This document shows, piece by piece, positions 1 through 6,253 of a DNA stretch of 7,172 nt. The notes beneath the pieces are model-generated. The model saw only the letters and a program-made list of their open reading frames with translations. It was not told the DNA's origin and made no database searches. Within the stretch, counting starts at the first letter, position 1. Every line of letters starts with the position of its first letter. Source of the stretch: Candidatus Eiseniibacteriota bacterium (GTDB lineage: Bacteria > Arandabacterota > Arandabacteria > Arandabacterales > Arandabacteraceae); assembly GCA_030622265.1 (NCBI GenBank), contig JAUXGG010000077.1, forward strand, positions 1 through 7,172, read 5' to 3'. The position numbers were made by a program, and so were the translations under genes.

Positions 1-16
1 CCGGCAAATAAGGTTA

Positions 17-45
17 GGCCGGAGACGGACCACACGTCTCCGGCC
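17..45 (-). terminator. Hairpin terminator after the TPR lipoprotein gene
   Basis: A perfect 11-bp inverted repeat (arms 17-27 and 35-45, 7-base loop) lies 22 bases past the stop codon of the minus-strand lipoprotein gene. Read on the minus strand, the stem is followed by TAACCTTATTTG, a broken T-rich run, which fits a Rho-independent terminator of moderate quality. On the plus strand the following bases are less T-rich, so termination of minus-strand transcription is the better reading. Confidence 0.7.
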
Positions 46-67
46 AGTTTCCGCAGGAGGGTCTATA

Positions 68-1300
68 CTACTGCGGCTTTCGCGTTTCTATCGTATCCCG
101 GAGGGATCGCATGTGTTCACTGTATGCGCCTCCGGCAAGGATCTTCGTATCGAATTCCTCGGCCTGGGCAAGCACCGTCTCAGCCTCTTCCCACCGGCTT
201 TCTTCGGCAAGGGCATAGGCATACTTGAGCATGGCCGAGGTGACATTGGTGGCCAGACGGTTGGTGCCGCCCCGCCTGACCGGACTCCTGTCGATGGGCG
301 TTGCGAACTCACCCTCGAACTCCGGCGGATCGATGGCATCGAGGCTGTTCTTGAGCTTCGCAACATCGACTTCAGTACCTGCGGGAACCGGATGTATCTC
401 ATAGTAGGGCCCGCAGAGCACCATTCTGTCCATCGCATCAGGGGTGAAATCAAGGTCGGCCACGGTGATGGCCACGCAAAGCGGCCGGTCGAGCTCTCCC
501 GCCTTCTGTAGATCCATCCACATCCTGACCACCTGCCTGGCCGGCATAACCACCCCACCATCGATGTCCGTCACCGGCGTATCCACCTCGGAGACCAGAG
601 GCAGGTCATGGCGCTCCGCCATCAGGCGCTGGTACCAGGGCATATTGAGCAGACTGAGATTTATCAGTGCCACATCTTCCCTCAGCCCTTCCCTGGCCTT
701 GAGCGCGGCAGCAGGATAGGTGTCCATGTCCCCGTTAGTGAGGAGAATCGCATTCTCAGGGAGGTGTTCGAGCTGCCACCTGTTATAGGCAAGGAGCGGC
801 TTGGAAAGAAATCCGCTGTCTATCATCCTTGTGGCCGCGGTCTGTTCGACCTGGAGCTCGCCCCGCATCATGGCCTGAATCCACAGGGCAGACCAGGCAT
901 TCCCATCGCCGGGATCGTACTTCACTGCCTCCCGGAGATGAAACCAGGTGCTGTCGGAGTCCACCCTGCCCCAGGTGCTCAGTTGGGGGTTGAAGAGGTC
1001 GCCCAGGACCGTGTGGGCGAATGCGTGTTGGGTGTCGAGCTCAAGAGCCCGATACGCCGCCTCAGCGGCTTCGTCGAACCTGTCAAGACGTCGCAGGCAC
1101 TCTGCGAGCCAGGCAAAGGTCTCGGGGTTGTCTTTCCAAAGCTTGGTTGATGCCTCCAGCACGGGCAGGGCATCATCCAGCCTGTTATCGAGGAAGAGCT
1201 GGGTCCCCCGTTCGAGCGTCGCCTCTCGCATTTCCGAACACCCGGAAACAAGCAGAATCATGAGCAAGACTACAGGGATGAGCATCCTTATCCATCTCAT
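68..1300 (-). CDS. TPR-repeat lipoprotein with an NGDxDTYP / NLSLLNxPWY module
   Basis: A predicted exported lipoprotein of 410 residues. Residues 1-20 form a short basic start and hydrophobic stretch ending in the lipobox LVSGC, with lipidated Cys21; Ser22 is not an inner-membrane retention Asp, so an outer-membrane location is inferred. Residues about 28-95 hold two TPR-like helical pairs, and another lies near 355-385. Between them, residues 183-226 carry NGDMDTYP and NLSLLNMPWY. From family knowledge, this pairing recalls the C-terminal region of large DUF2723 membrane proteins resembling glycosyltransferases, where it reads NGDNDTFP...NLSLLNTxWY. Here the membrane domain is absent. The ATG at 1298-1300 is chosen over an upstream GTG at 1307-1309 because AAAGGAG lies 8 bases before the ATG and overlaps the GTG. 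The gene stands alone, with a terminator behind it. The exact function is unknown; a scaffold or assembly role in the envelope is a guess. Confidence 0.85.
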   Translation of the reverse strand: MRWIRMLIPVVLLMILLVSGCSEMREATLERGTQLFLDNRLDDALPVLEASTKLWKDNPETFAWLAECLRRLDRFDEAAEAAYRALELDTQHAFAHTVLGDLFNPQLSTWGRVDSDSTWFHLREAVKYDPGDGNAWSALWIQAMMRGELQVEQTAATRMIDSGFLSKPLLAYNRWQLEHLPENAILLTNGDMDTYPAAALKAREGLREDVALINLSLLNMPWYQRLMAERHDLPLVSEVDTPVTDIDGGVVMPARQVVRMWMDLQKAGELDRPLCVAITVADLDFTPDAMDRMVLCGPYYEIHPVPAGTEVDVAKLKNSLDAIDPPEFEGEFATPIDRSPVRRGGTNRLATNVTSAMLKYAYALAEESRWEEAETVLAQAEEFDTKILAGGAYSEHMRSLRDTIETRKPQ

Positions 1301-1308
1301 GGCCTTCA

Positions 1309-1315
1309 CTCCTTT
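1309..1315 (-). promoter_or_regulatory. Shine-Dalgarno site fixing the lipoprotein start
   Basis: On the minus strand AAAGGAG ends 8 bases before the ATG at 1298-1300. The alternative in-frame GTG begins inside this site, so it cannot use it. Confidence 0.75.
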
Positions 1316-1352
1316 GGGTTCCTGCTGAAAAGCGAAGGGGAGCCGGTTTCCT

Positions 1353-1396
1353 TGCCCGGCCCTGAGGAAACTCTCTCATGTGCTGTGCCCGGCCCT
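1353..1396. repeat. Direct repeat pair, 11 bases
   Basis: TGCCCGGCCCT occurs at 1353-1363 and again at 1386-1396, start to start 33 bases, in the region upstream of the lipoprotein gene. The spacing of about three helical turns would suit a pair of protein binding sites, but this is only inferred; chance repetition in GC-rich DNA is possible. Confidence 0.4.
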
Positions 1397-1418
1397 CCGT
1401 GGCCTTTTAGAGAAACCA

Positions 1419-1440
1419 TCAATCCCCTCCATAGGATTGA
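1419..1440. repeat. Small hairpin resembling a lone CRISPR repeat end
   Basis: TCAATCC (1419-1425) and GGATTGA (1434-1440) form a perfect 7-bp stem with an 8-base loop. The plus-strand sequence continues into GGATTGAAAC (1434-1443), an ending common among CRISPR repeats. Only one copy exists and there are no spacers, so it is recorded as a hairpin only. Confidence 0.4.
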
Positions 1441-1477
1441 AACAAGGGTATGCCCAGGAAGTTCCAGCGAGGGAAAA

Positions 1478-1529
1478 GGGGAGCGACAGACACCCATTGC
1501 CGCTTAACGGGCAATACGCGCCTGTCCCC
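1478..1529. repeat. Decayed REP-like inverted repeat (GACAGACACC family)
   Basis: The left arm has GGGG, a short insertion, then GACAGACACC (1485-1494). The right arm has GCGCCTGTCCCC (1518-1529), which reads GGGGACAGGCGC on the other strand. GACAG pairs with CTGTC, the outer GGGG with CCCC, and an inner stem ATTGCC/GGCAAT (1496-1501 with 1510-1515) closes the top, with several mismatches between. It shares its core with the intact element at 5778-5832. It begins 22 bases past the thi4 stop and may serve as its transcript end. Treating it as a degraded member of the same family is inference from the shared core and symmetry. Confidence 0.6.
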
Positions 1530-1550
1530 GTGTTGCGGTCTGCTATCGTG

Positions 1551-2333
1551 CTAGGACTTATCCAGCCGCTCTGAGATGATCTCGGCTACCCTCTTACCGC
1601 TCAGGAGCATACCGCCGAATATGGGTCCCATCCGGGGACCCCCGAAGACAGCGTTGCAGGCCATACCGGCCACGTAAACATTGGGGTAGATCTCCTTGGT
1701 GTTCTCAAGCGTCAACCGCTCGGCCCGGTCCGCCCACATCGCCCTCTCACCAAGCACCTTCCCGGTCGGCGTAAGAAGATCGGTCCCTACCTTGCGCTCG
1801 ATGATGCGCGCGACTTCACAGGCGTGGCCTGTCGCGTCGATCACGAAGCGCGACCTCGCAGTAATGGGATCGACGTGAAGCCCAGCGATCTCGACCGAAC
1901 TCCAGTTGATCACCAGACCGTCCACTACATCATCCCTTATCATCACGTCTTCAATGCTGAAGAGGTTCATTATGGTCGCGCCGGCCTTACAGGCCGCCGA
2001 TGCGATTGTGGTGACCGCCTCGACCGAGTCGCAAGCATAGTAGTCTGATTCCGCCCTGGTCGTATTCACCCCGAACTCGTCCAGGATCTGTTTGCCTTCC
2101 TCCTGCAGGACGATCTGGTTGAACATGATACCACCACCCCACATGCCACCTCCCAGGGACAGCTTGCGCTCGAATAGCACTACCTTCCGGCCGGCTTTGG
2201 CCAGGTAATATGCCGCGCAAAGACCTGCAGGCCCACCACCCACGATGGCAACATCGGTATTTAGAACCTTGAGCAGCTTCTCAGAATAGGTCTTTACGAT
2301 AATCTCGGAGATCTTCACGTCATCCAGAGCCAT
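1551..2333 (-). CDS. thi4: Thiamine thiazole synthase, sulfide-dependent (His-type) Thi4
   Basis: This protein of 260 residues makes the ADP-thiazole precursor of thiamine from NAD and glycine. The N-terminal dinucleotide-binding fold shows VGGGPAG at 31-37 and an acidic residue ending strand two (FERK, 54-57). A GGGMWGGG run lies at 61-68, AGLHVDP at 150-156, DATGH at 166-170 and [12 protein letters not shown] at 231-242. In yeast THI4 a Cys in the corresponding loop donates its sulfur once in a suicide reaction. Here that place appears to be His153, as in methanogen enzymes that use free sulfide with Fe(II) and work catalytically. The length fits the archaeal/bacterial form. GGGAGG at 2341-2346 lies 7 bases before the ATG. 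No other thiamine gene adjoins it and no TPP riboswitch is visible upstream. Some archaeal relatives are called ribose-1,5-bisphosphate isomerase, a known misnaming. Confidence 0.93.
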   Translation of the reverse strand: MALDDVKISEIIVKTYSEKLLKVLNTDVAIVGGGPAGLCAAYYLAKAGRKVVLFERKLSLGGGMWGGGIMFNQIVLQEEGKQILDEFGVNTTRAESDYYACDSVEAVTTIASAACKAGATIMNLFSIEDVMIRDDVVDGLVINWSSVEIAGLHVDPITARSRFVIDATGHACEVARIIERKVGTDLLTPTGKVLGERAMWADRAERLTLENTKEIYPNVYVAGMACNAVFGGPRMGPIFGGMLLSGKRVAEIISERLDKS

Positions 2334-2379
2334 TTTCCAGCCTCCCGTCTGTGGCCGATAAATGTCAAAACACCGGCTG

Positions 2380-2411
2380 CCCGGACCGGGAGTTCCGTCC
2401 GGGTTCCCGGA
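2380..2411. repeat. Overlapping GC-rich palindromes upstream of thi4
   Basis: CCCGGAC (2380-2386) pairs with GTCCGGG (2397-2403) around a 10-base loop. Overlapping this, TCCGGG-TT-CCCGGA (2398-2411) is a perfect 6-2-6 dyad. The two structures exclude each other because they share 2398-2403. They could form an operator or an RNA switch in the thi4 leader, but no T-run follows and no regulator site is recognised. Confidence 0.35.
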
Positions 2412-2511
2412 TCACATCTGGCTTCCACAGGCGACTTATGCTATATCGGGCCGCAGCCACTTTCAATATGAAATCGAGCCAGACTTGTGGTATGTTGGCC
2501 GAGCTGACTGC

Positions 2512-2519
2512 AAAGGAGG
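2512..2519 (+). promoter_or_regulatory. Shine-Dalgarno site fixing the hydrolase start
   Basis: AAAGGAGG lies 5 bases before the ATG at 2525-2527. It places the start 58 codons inside the longest open frame, exactly where a Sec signal peptide begins. Confidence 0.85.
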
Positions 2520-2524
2520 AAAAC

Positions 2525-5080
2525 ATGAGAGGATTCTGGCCCGCAGCCGGCCTGCCCACTGCGCTGGCGGCCGCATTTGTGGTGGTTTCTCTGTGTGGCT
2601 TCGCCCGGGCAGAGACGCTTCCCGGCATCGATCATGTGATTGAAATAGAGGAATGGTACTACCTCGGCCCGTTCTCGGTCGGAGCCCGGGAGGGGATAGC
2701 ATCCACCAGGGTCGACCCCGCATCCCTTGATCCCCCTCACCCCGGTCCACACCCGAGCGTGATGGCCCAGGGCGGGTTTGTCGAGTGGGAGCTTACCACT
2801 CCCGATTCCACAGCCTGGATAAGTACCGACTTTGAGGATGTCCGTTGGGATACCCTGATGGATATCTACGGTTACGCCGGCATCGTAAACGCCGCATATG
2901 CCTGCGCCGAATTCGAGATGCCCGGTGACGCGAGAGCCCTGGTGAAGGCCGAAAAGACGGGTTCCTTCTATCTGAACGGCAAGCCTTATCCGGGTGACCC
3001 ATACGGACACGGCTACATGCTTACTCCGGTAGTTGTAAGGAAGGGCACGAACCGGATTCTTGTGAGGCTCTCAGGCTATGGTGACCATCGCTTCATGTTT
3101 GAGATCTTGCCACCCCCTGCTCCGGTCATGACCCTCGACGACTACACGGCTCCGGATATCTCCGGGGGAGAGCCCCAAGAGGCGTGGCTCGGAGTTCCGC
3201 TGCTCAACACAACGACTGAGTGGATTCATGACGCCATCATTGAGATCGGGGATGATATGCACGTTGTGCGGCAGGAGACCCAGGCCGGCAGCATCGCTCC
3301 CCTGTGTGTGAAAAAGGTCCCCGTTAAGATAATGACTATTGCCTGTGAGGATTCGTCCGGCGAATGGAGAATACCGCTGCGCATTGTCCACGACGGATTG
3401 GAATATGCCGATACGCTCACCCTGAGGGTGAGGAGCGATGGACAGTCCACCAAGCGTACTTTCATCTCCGCGATCGACAGCTCCTGCCAGTACTTCGCAG
3501 TGATGCCCCCTGCGGATTACGATCCCGCCGAGGAGTATGCTCTTATATACACACTCCACGGGGCAAGCGTTAAGGCCCAGGGGCAGGTCGATGCATACAA
3601 GGCCAAACCCTGGGCATATGTAGTTGCTCCCACAAACAGAAGACGGTTCCGGCTCGCCTGGCAGGACTGGGGCCGGCTGGATGCCCTGGAGGTGCTGGAC
3701 ATTGCTAAGAGCAGTTGGGATATCGATGAAGACAGGGTCTATCTCACGGGCCACTCCATGGGGGGACATGGGGTATGGCATGTCGGCCTTTCCCATCCGG
3801 ATCTCTTTGCCGCCATGGCGCCCGGGGCAGGATGGACGAGCTTCGAACTCTATGTGCCCTGGTTTCTGCAGAAGGCCTATGTATTCGGCGATCCCGCGGC
3901 GCGCGCAATCCGTGAGAGGGCACTCCTCCAGGACTGGCCGCACCGCTTCGTCGAAAACGCGCGGAACCTCCCGGTCTTCATCCTCCAGGGCGGGGCGGAC
4001 GATAATGTCCCTCCTTTCCATCCCCGCCTCTTCGTACAGAGACTCGAGCACCTCGGATATGATTACACTTACAAGGAAGACCCCGGCAGGGGACACTGGT
4101 GGAGTATAGACAGTCTCAAGGTCTCCTGTGTCGACGATCCCGACCTGATCGGCTTCTTCCCTGGAAAGTGCCGCACGCGCTTTCCCAGGCATGTCACCCT
4201 GAAGACTGCCAGTATCGCCTGCGTCAAGAAATCATATTGGGTTGAGATAAGAGCGCAGGATGTCCCCTACCGCGACTCATGGATCGACGCTGTCGTCTCT
4301 CAGGATACGGTCAGGATTGAGACCGACAATGTGCGGTCCTTCGAGATCACGCTCTCAAGACAGCTCTTTCCCGGCGGCAATGCTACCGTGATGCTGGATG
4401 GAAAAACCTGGAACTTCAACTTCAAGGACCAGCGCGCAGTGACCTTCTCAAGAAGAGGCGGCGAGTTCATGCTGGGAGAGTCAGAGCCCTCAGGTCTTGT
4501 CAAGTCCCCGGATCTCTATGGCCCGATAAAGCAGACCATGTTCTCACCATTTGTTCTGGTCTATGGGACCGGCGGGGATTCCGTCACGACCGAGCTTCTC
4601 CTGCATCAGGCGCGGCTGGAAGCTTTCCGGTGGTGGAGAAGGGCAAACGGCCGGGTCGAGATACTGCCGGACACCTCGGTGACCTCAGGTGTCATGGCTC
4701 GCCGCAATCTCATCCTCTTCGGGGGGCCCGAGGAAAACTCGGTGACGGGCCGAATCAACAGGTCGCTTCCGATCCGGCGCATTGAAGATGATATCTATCT
4801 CGGGGATGAGAGAATACCGGGACCGGGCATCGGGGCCTGCTTCGTTTATCCTAACCCCTTGAGTCCTGAGAATCTTGTGACTGTCTGTTTGGGTTCGGAT
4901 GTCGAAGGCCTGGAGCTCTCGACTTTTTTCAAGGCCGTTTACTCCGGCTCCGGACTGCCCGACTTCATCATATTCGATAGCTCGGTACGAGACCTCGGCT
5001 GGGGCGGCATGATCGCGGCAGGATTCTTCGATGACAGGTGGCAGCTGGACAGCGACCTGTTCTATTTCAAGTACAGATAG
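2525..5080 (+). CDS. Large secreted alpha/beta hydrolase (esterase or S9-like peptidase)
   Basis: A predicted exported serine hydrolase of 851 residues. Residues 1-29 are a Sec signal peptide with likely cleavage after FARA. Residues about 40-200 look like a beta-sandwich with WYYLGPF and FYLNGKPYPGDPYGHG, resembling accessory or carbohydrate-binding modules of secreted enzymes. Residues about 205-305 appear to be a second beta-rich domain. The catalytic alpha/beta hydrolase fold runs from about 310 to 535: oxyanion-side HG at 345-346, nucleophile Ser411 in GHSMGGHG, probable acid Asp492 in GGADDNVPP, and His524 in GRGHWW. The tail of about 300 residues includes VLVYGTGG (678-684), LILFGGPEENSV (729-740) and FVYPNPLSPEN (773-783), a region seen after the hydrolase domain in some large secreted hydrolases. 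The substrate is unknown; polysaccharide esters or peptides are possible. It heads a probable operon with the membrane peptidase-like gene 23 bases downstream. Confidence 0.85.
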   Translation: MRGFWPAAGLPTALAAAFVVVSLCGFARAETLPGIDHVIEIEEWYYLGPFSVGAREGIASTRVDPASLDPPHPGPHPSVMAQGGFVEWELTTPDSTAWISTDFEDVRWDTLMDIYGYAGIVNAAYACAEFEMPGDARALVKAEKTGSFYLNGKPYPGDPYGHGYMLTPVVVRKGTNRILVRLSGYGDHRFMFEILPPPAPVMTLDDYTAPDISGGEPQEAWLGVPLLNTTTEWIHDAIIEIGDDMHVVRQETQAGSIAPLCVKKVPVKIMTIACEDSSGEWRIPLRIVHDGLEYADTLTLRVRSDGQSTKRTFISAIDSSCQYFAVMPPADYDPAEEYALIYTLHGASVKAQGQVDAYKAKPWAYVVAPTNRRRFRLAWQDWGRLDALEVLDIAKSSWDIDEDRVYLTGHSMGGHGVWHVGLSHPDLFAAMAPGAGWTSFELYVPWFLQKAYVFGDPAARAIRERALLQDWPHRFVENARNLPVFILQGGADDNVPPFHPRLFVQRLEHLGYDYTYKEDPGRGHWWSIDSLKVSCVDDPDLIGFFPGKCRTRFPRHVTLKTASIACVKKSYWVEIRAQDVPYRDSWIDAVVSQDTVRIETDNVRSFEITLSRQLFPGGNATVMLDGKTWNFNFKDQRAVTFSRRGGEFMLGESEPSGLVKSPDLYGPIKQTMFSPFVLVYGTGGDSVTTELLLHQARLEAFRWWRRANGRVEILPDTSVTSGVMARRNLILFGGPEENSVTGRINRSLPIRRIEDDIYLGDERIPGPGIGACFVYPNPLSPENLVTVCLGSDVEGLELSTFFKAVYSGSGLPDFIIFDSSVRDLGWGGMIAAGFFDDRWQLDSDLFYFKYR

Positions 5081-5103
5081 GAAAGCAACAGACAGGAGCC
5101 TTG

Positions 5104-5778
5104 ATGCGCTGGAAGTCCATTCTCGGACTGATCTCGCTGGTCGGCGCGATCGCATACGGAATCGCGGTCGCCGGCATGTGTGACTCCGGCCTTTTCGAGG
5201 TCCCACAGTTCAAGGCCGCTTTCATAGGCTTCATGGTGGGAGCACTGCTGTGGCTCATCCTGAGTAAAAAGCTCAGTTTCTTCGGGACCTTCGAGCACGA
5301 GCTCACTCACCTGATCTTCAGCATCCTCATGTTCCAGCGGCCCAGAAGCTTCTATGCATCGGAGAGGAAGGGCCACGTCTCCTGCGACAGCGGCAATTTC
5401 CTCGATGGCCTCGCACCCTATTTCTTCCCGACCTTCTCGTATGTGCTCCTGGGCGTCTACCCTCTCTTGAGGTCATCGGCACAAATGGTGTTCTACCCGC
5501 TGCTGGGGTTCTTCACGGGCTTTCATCTGGTGTCCAATATCATGGAGTTCGAGCCCCATCAATCAGACATACGCAAGGGCGGAGTGATCTTCTCGGTGCT
5601 GTTTTGTGCATTCGCAGGAGCCGTGACCTTTGGTTTCATCCTGGCATTCGTGATAAGCGGTTACAAGGGAGGGCTTGATTTCCTCCTGATCGGTCTGCAG
5701 AACGTCGCCGATGTGGTCACGGGAACCGTAACGCTCGCCTGGCGCGGCATCACCGGTTTCGCATCACCGGCCAAGTAA
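5104..5778 (+). CDS. Multi-pass membrane HExxH protein, M50-like metallopeptidase family
   Basis: An integral membrane protein of 224 residues with about six hydrophobic segments (near 6-25, 37-54, 66-77, 104-122, 129-147, 160-186). The zinc motif HELTH lies at 65-69, at the start of a membrane segment, as in intramembrane site-2 type proteases. A loop with RKGHVSCDSGNFLDGLAPYFFP (fragments at 88-109) follows. Asp155 in HQSDIRKGG is a candidate third metal ligand. The LAPYFFP pattern recalls M50-like membrane proteins of unknown role; the usual NxxPxxxLDG motif of classic S2P is not evident, so activity is not proven. The ATG at 5104 is chosen because AGGAG (5094-5098) lies 5 bases before it; the longer frame would overlap the hydrolase gene. 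The TAA stop falls in the outer edge of the REP-like hairpin. The target is unknown. Confidence 0.75.
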   Translation: MRWKSILGLISLVGAIAYGIAVAGMCDSGLFEVPQFKAAFIGFMVGALLWLILSKKLSFFGTFEHELTHLIFSILMFQRPRSFYASERKGHVSCDSGNFLDGLAPYFFPTFSYVLLGVYPLLRSSAQMVFYPLLGFFTGFHLVSNIMEFEPHQSDIRKGGVIFSVLFCAFAGAVTFGFILAFVISGYKGGLDFLLIGLQNVADVVTGTVTLAWRGITGFASPAK

Positions 5779-5832
5779 ATAGGGGACAGACACCTATTTC
5801 GGAGAAGCGGAAATAGGTGTCTGTCCCCTATT
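5778..5832. repeat. Perfect REP-like palindrome between convergent genes
   Basis: Two 23-base arms (5778-5800 and 5810-5832), perfectly complementary, flank a 9-base loop. Each arm holds GGGGACAGACACC followed by TATTTC. From family knowledge, this core belongs to dispersed palindromes found in many bacterial genomes, often linked to REP-associated tyrosine (Y1) transposases; no such transposase is in the window. The element fills the gap between the membrane protein stop (5776-5778) and the desulfoferrodoxin stop (5836-5838), so it probably also ends transcription from both sides, although neither flank has a long T-run. Confidence 0.85.
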
Positions 5833-5835
5833 AAT

Positions 5836-6210
5836 CTAGCCCTTCCACAATCCGTGCACATTGCAGTACTCCCGCGCCGTCACATCCCCGATATCGGTTT
5901 TGAAGACGCCTTCCGGGGCTCCACCGGATTTAAGGAAGATGCGGTAGGCATTGCCGTCCGCTATGACCTGCACCCACTCTATGTAGTGCTCATCTTCCAT
6001 CGGATGTGGAACGCTCCCCACCGTGACCTTGATGCCGTCAGCGGTCTTCTCAAGGACGGGCACGTGCTTCTCGGTCGAGGCGTCGGCCGTCTTCTCCTGC
6101 ATCAGCTTCATCGGCTGTGCGCAACAGACCAGGCCACCCTTGCCCCCGTGAAGCACTTCTACGATGTTCCCGCAAGGATCACACTTATAGACCTGCATTC
6201 TCTCAACCAT
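5836..6210 (-). CDS. dfx: Desulfoferrodoxin, two-iron superoxide reductase
   Basis: This cytoplasmic enzyme of 124 residues reduces superoxide to hydrogen peroxide without releasing oxygen, typical of anaerobes. The N-terminal desulforedoxin domain holds the rubredoxin-like Fe(Cys)4 site: Cys10 and Cys13 (CDPC) and Cys29-Cys30 (VCC). The C-terminal neelaredoxin domain holds the catalytic iron with four His and one Cys: His49 (EKHVP, with Glu47 beside it), His69 (GSVPHP), His75 (EDEHYI), and Cys116 and His119 (CNVHGLW). All expected ligands are present and the length matches the two-iron class. The ATG at 6208-6210 is chosen because AAGGAGG lies 6 bases upstream; a longer frame starts 7 codons earlier, with the site inside it. 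It follows the rubrerythrin gene by 43 bases and is probably co-transcribed with it. Confidence 0.97.
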   Translation of the reverse strand: MVERMQVYKCDPCGNIVEVLHGGKGGLVCCAQPMKLMQEKTADASTEKHVPVLEKTADGIKVTVGSVPHPMEDEHYIEWVQVIADGNAYRIFLKSGGAPEGVFKTDIGDVTAREYCNVHGLWKG

Positions 6211-6216
6211 CCTGTG

Positions 6217-6223
6217 CCTCCTT
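6217..6223 (-). promoter_or_regulatory. Shine-Dalgarno site fixing the desulfoferrodoxin start
   Basis: On the minus strand AAGGAGG stands 6 bases before the ATG at 6208-6210, ruling against the longer frame starting at 6231. Confidence 0.8.
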
Positions 6224-6253
6224 ATCAACACCTTGATCGCTCACCGGCGCTAC

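Larger units (their letters stand above)
1301..1550. other. Intergenic region with several short repeats
   Basis: Some 250 bases lie between the lipoprotein start and the thi4 stop, both on the minus strand. No convincing gene was found; the short frames here lack plausible composition. The region must hold the lipoprotein promoter, but no good -35/-10 pair stands out. It contains an 11-base direct repeat TGCCCGGCCCT (1353-1363 and 1386-1396), a small hairpin at 1419-1440 and a decayed REP-like element at 1478-1529. Confidence 0.6.
2334..2524. promoter_or_regulatory. Divergent promoter region between thi4 and the hydrolase gene
   Basis: These 191 bases separate divergent genes and should carry promoters for both. 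On the minus strand a TTGACA hexamer (plus 2363-2368) lies about 30 bases before the thi4 ATG, but no matching -10 follows at normal spacing because the ribosome binding site occupies that place. The plus-strand frame stays open back to 2351, but it does not look like coding sequence and precedes a proper signal peptide. No THI-box or other riboswitch consensus was seen. Confidence 0.5.

Noticed and set aside
608..1150. A plus-strand open frame of 180 codons
   Set aside because: It lies opposite the lipoprotein gene, with no motif or ribosome binding site of note.
1412..1443. A possible CRISPR array
   Set aside because: Only one repeat-like unit is present, with no second copy, spacers or cas genes.
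1306..1497. A minus-strand small open frame of 63 codons in the intergenic region
   Set aside because: It overlaps the lipoprotein ribosome binding site and part of the decayed palindrome, and shows no protein-like pattern.
2363..2368. A minus-strand TTGACA as the thi4 -35 element
   Set aside because: No -10 hexamer follows at 16-18 bases; that place holds the ribosome binding site.
2334..2524. A possible TPP riboswitch before thi4
   Set aside because: The conserved CUGAGA and the ACCUGA-type core are not found on the minus strand in this region.
2351..2524. A 58-residue N-terminal extension of the hydrolase
   Set aside because: It precedes a proper signal peptide, looks non-coding, and the strong ribosome binding site at 2512-2519 serves the ATG at 2525.
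3071..4192. A long minus-strand open frame of 373 codons
   Set aside because: It lies fully opposite the hydrolase catalytic domain, has no recognisable motif and is explained as a shadow of GC-rich coding DNA.
5038..5103. A 22-residue N-terminal extension of the membrane protein
   Set aside because: It overlaps the end of the hydrolase gene; AGGAG at 5094-5098 fits the ATG at 5104.
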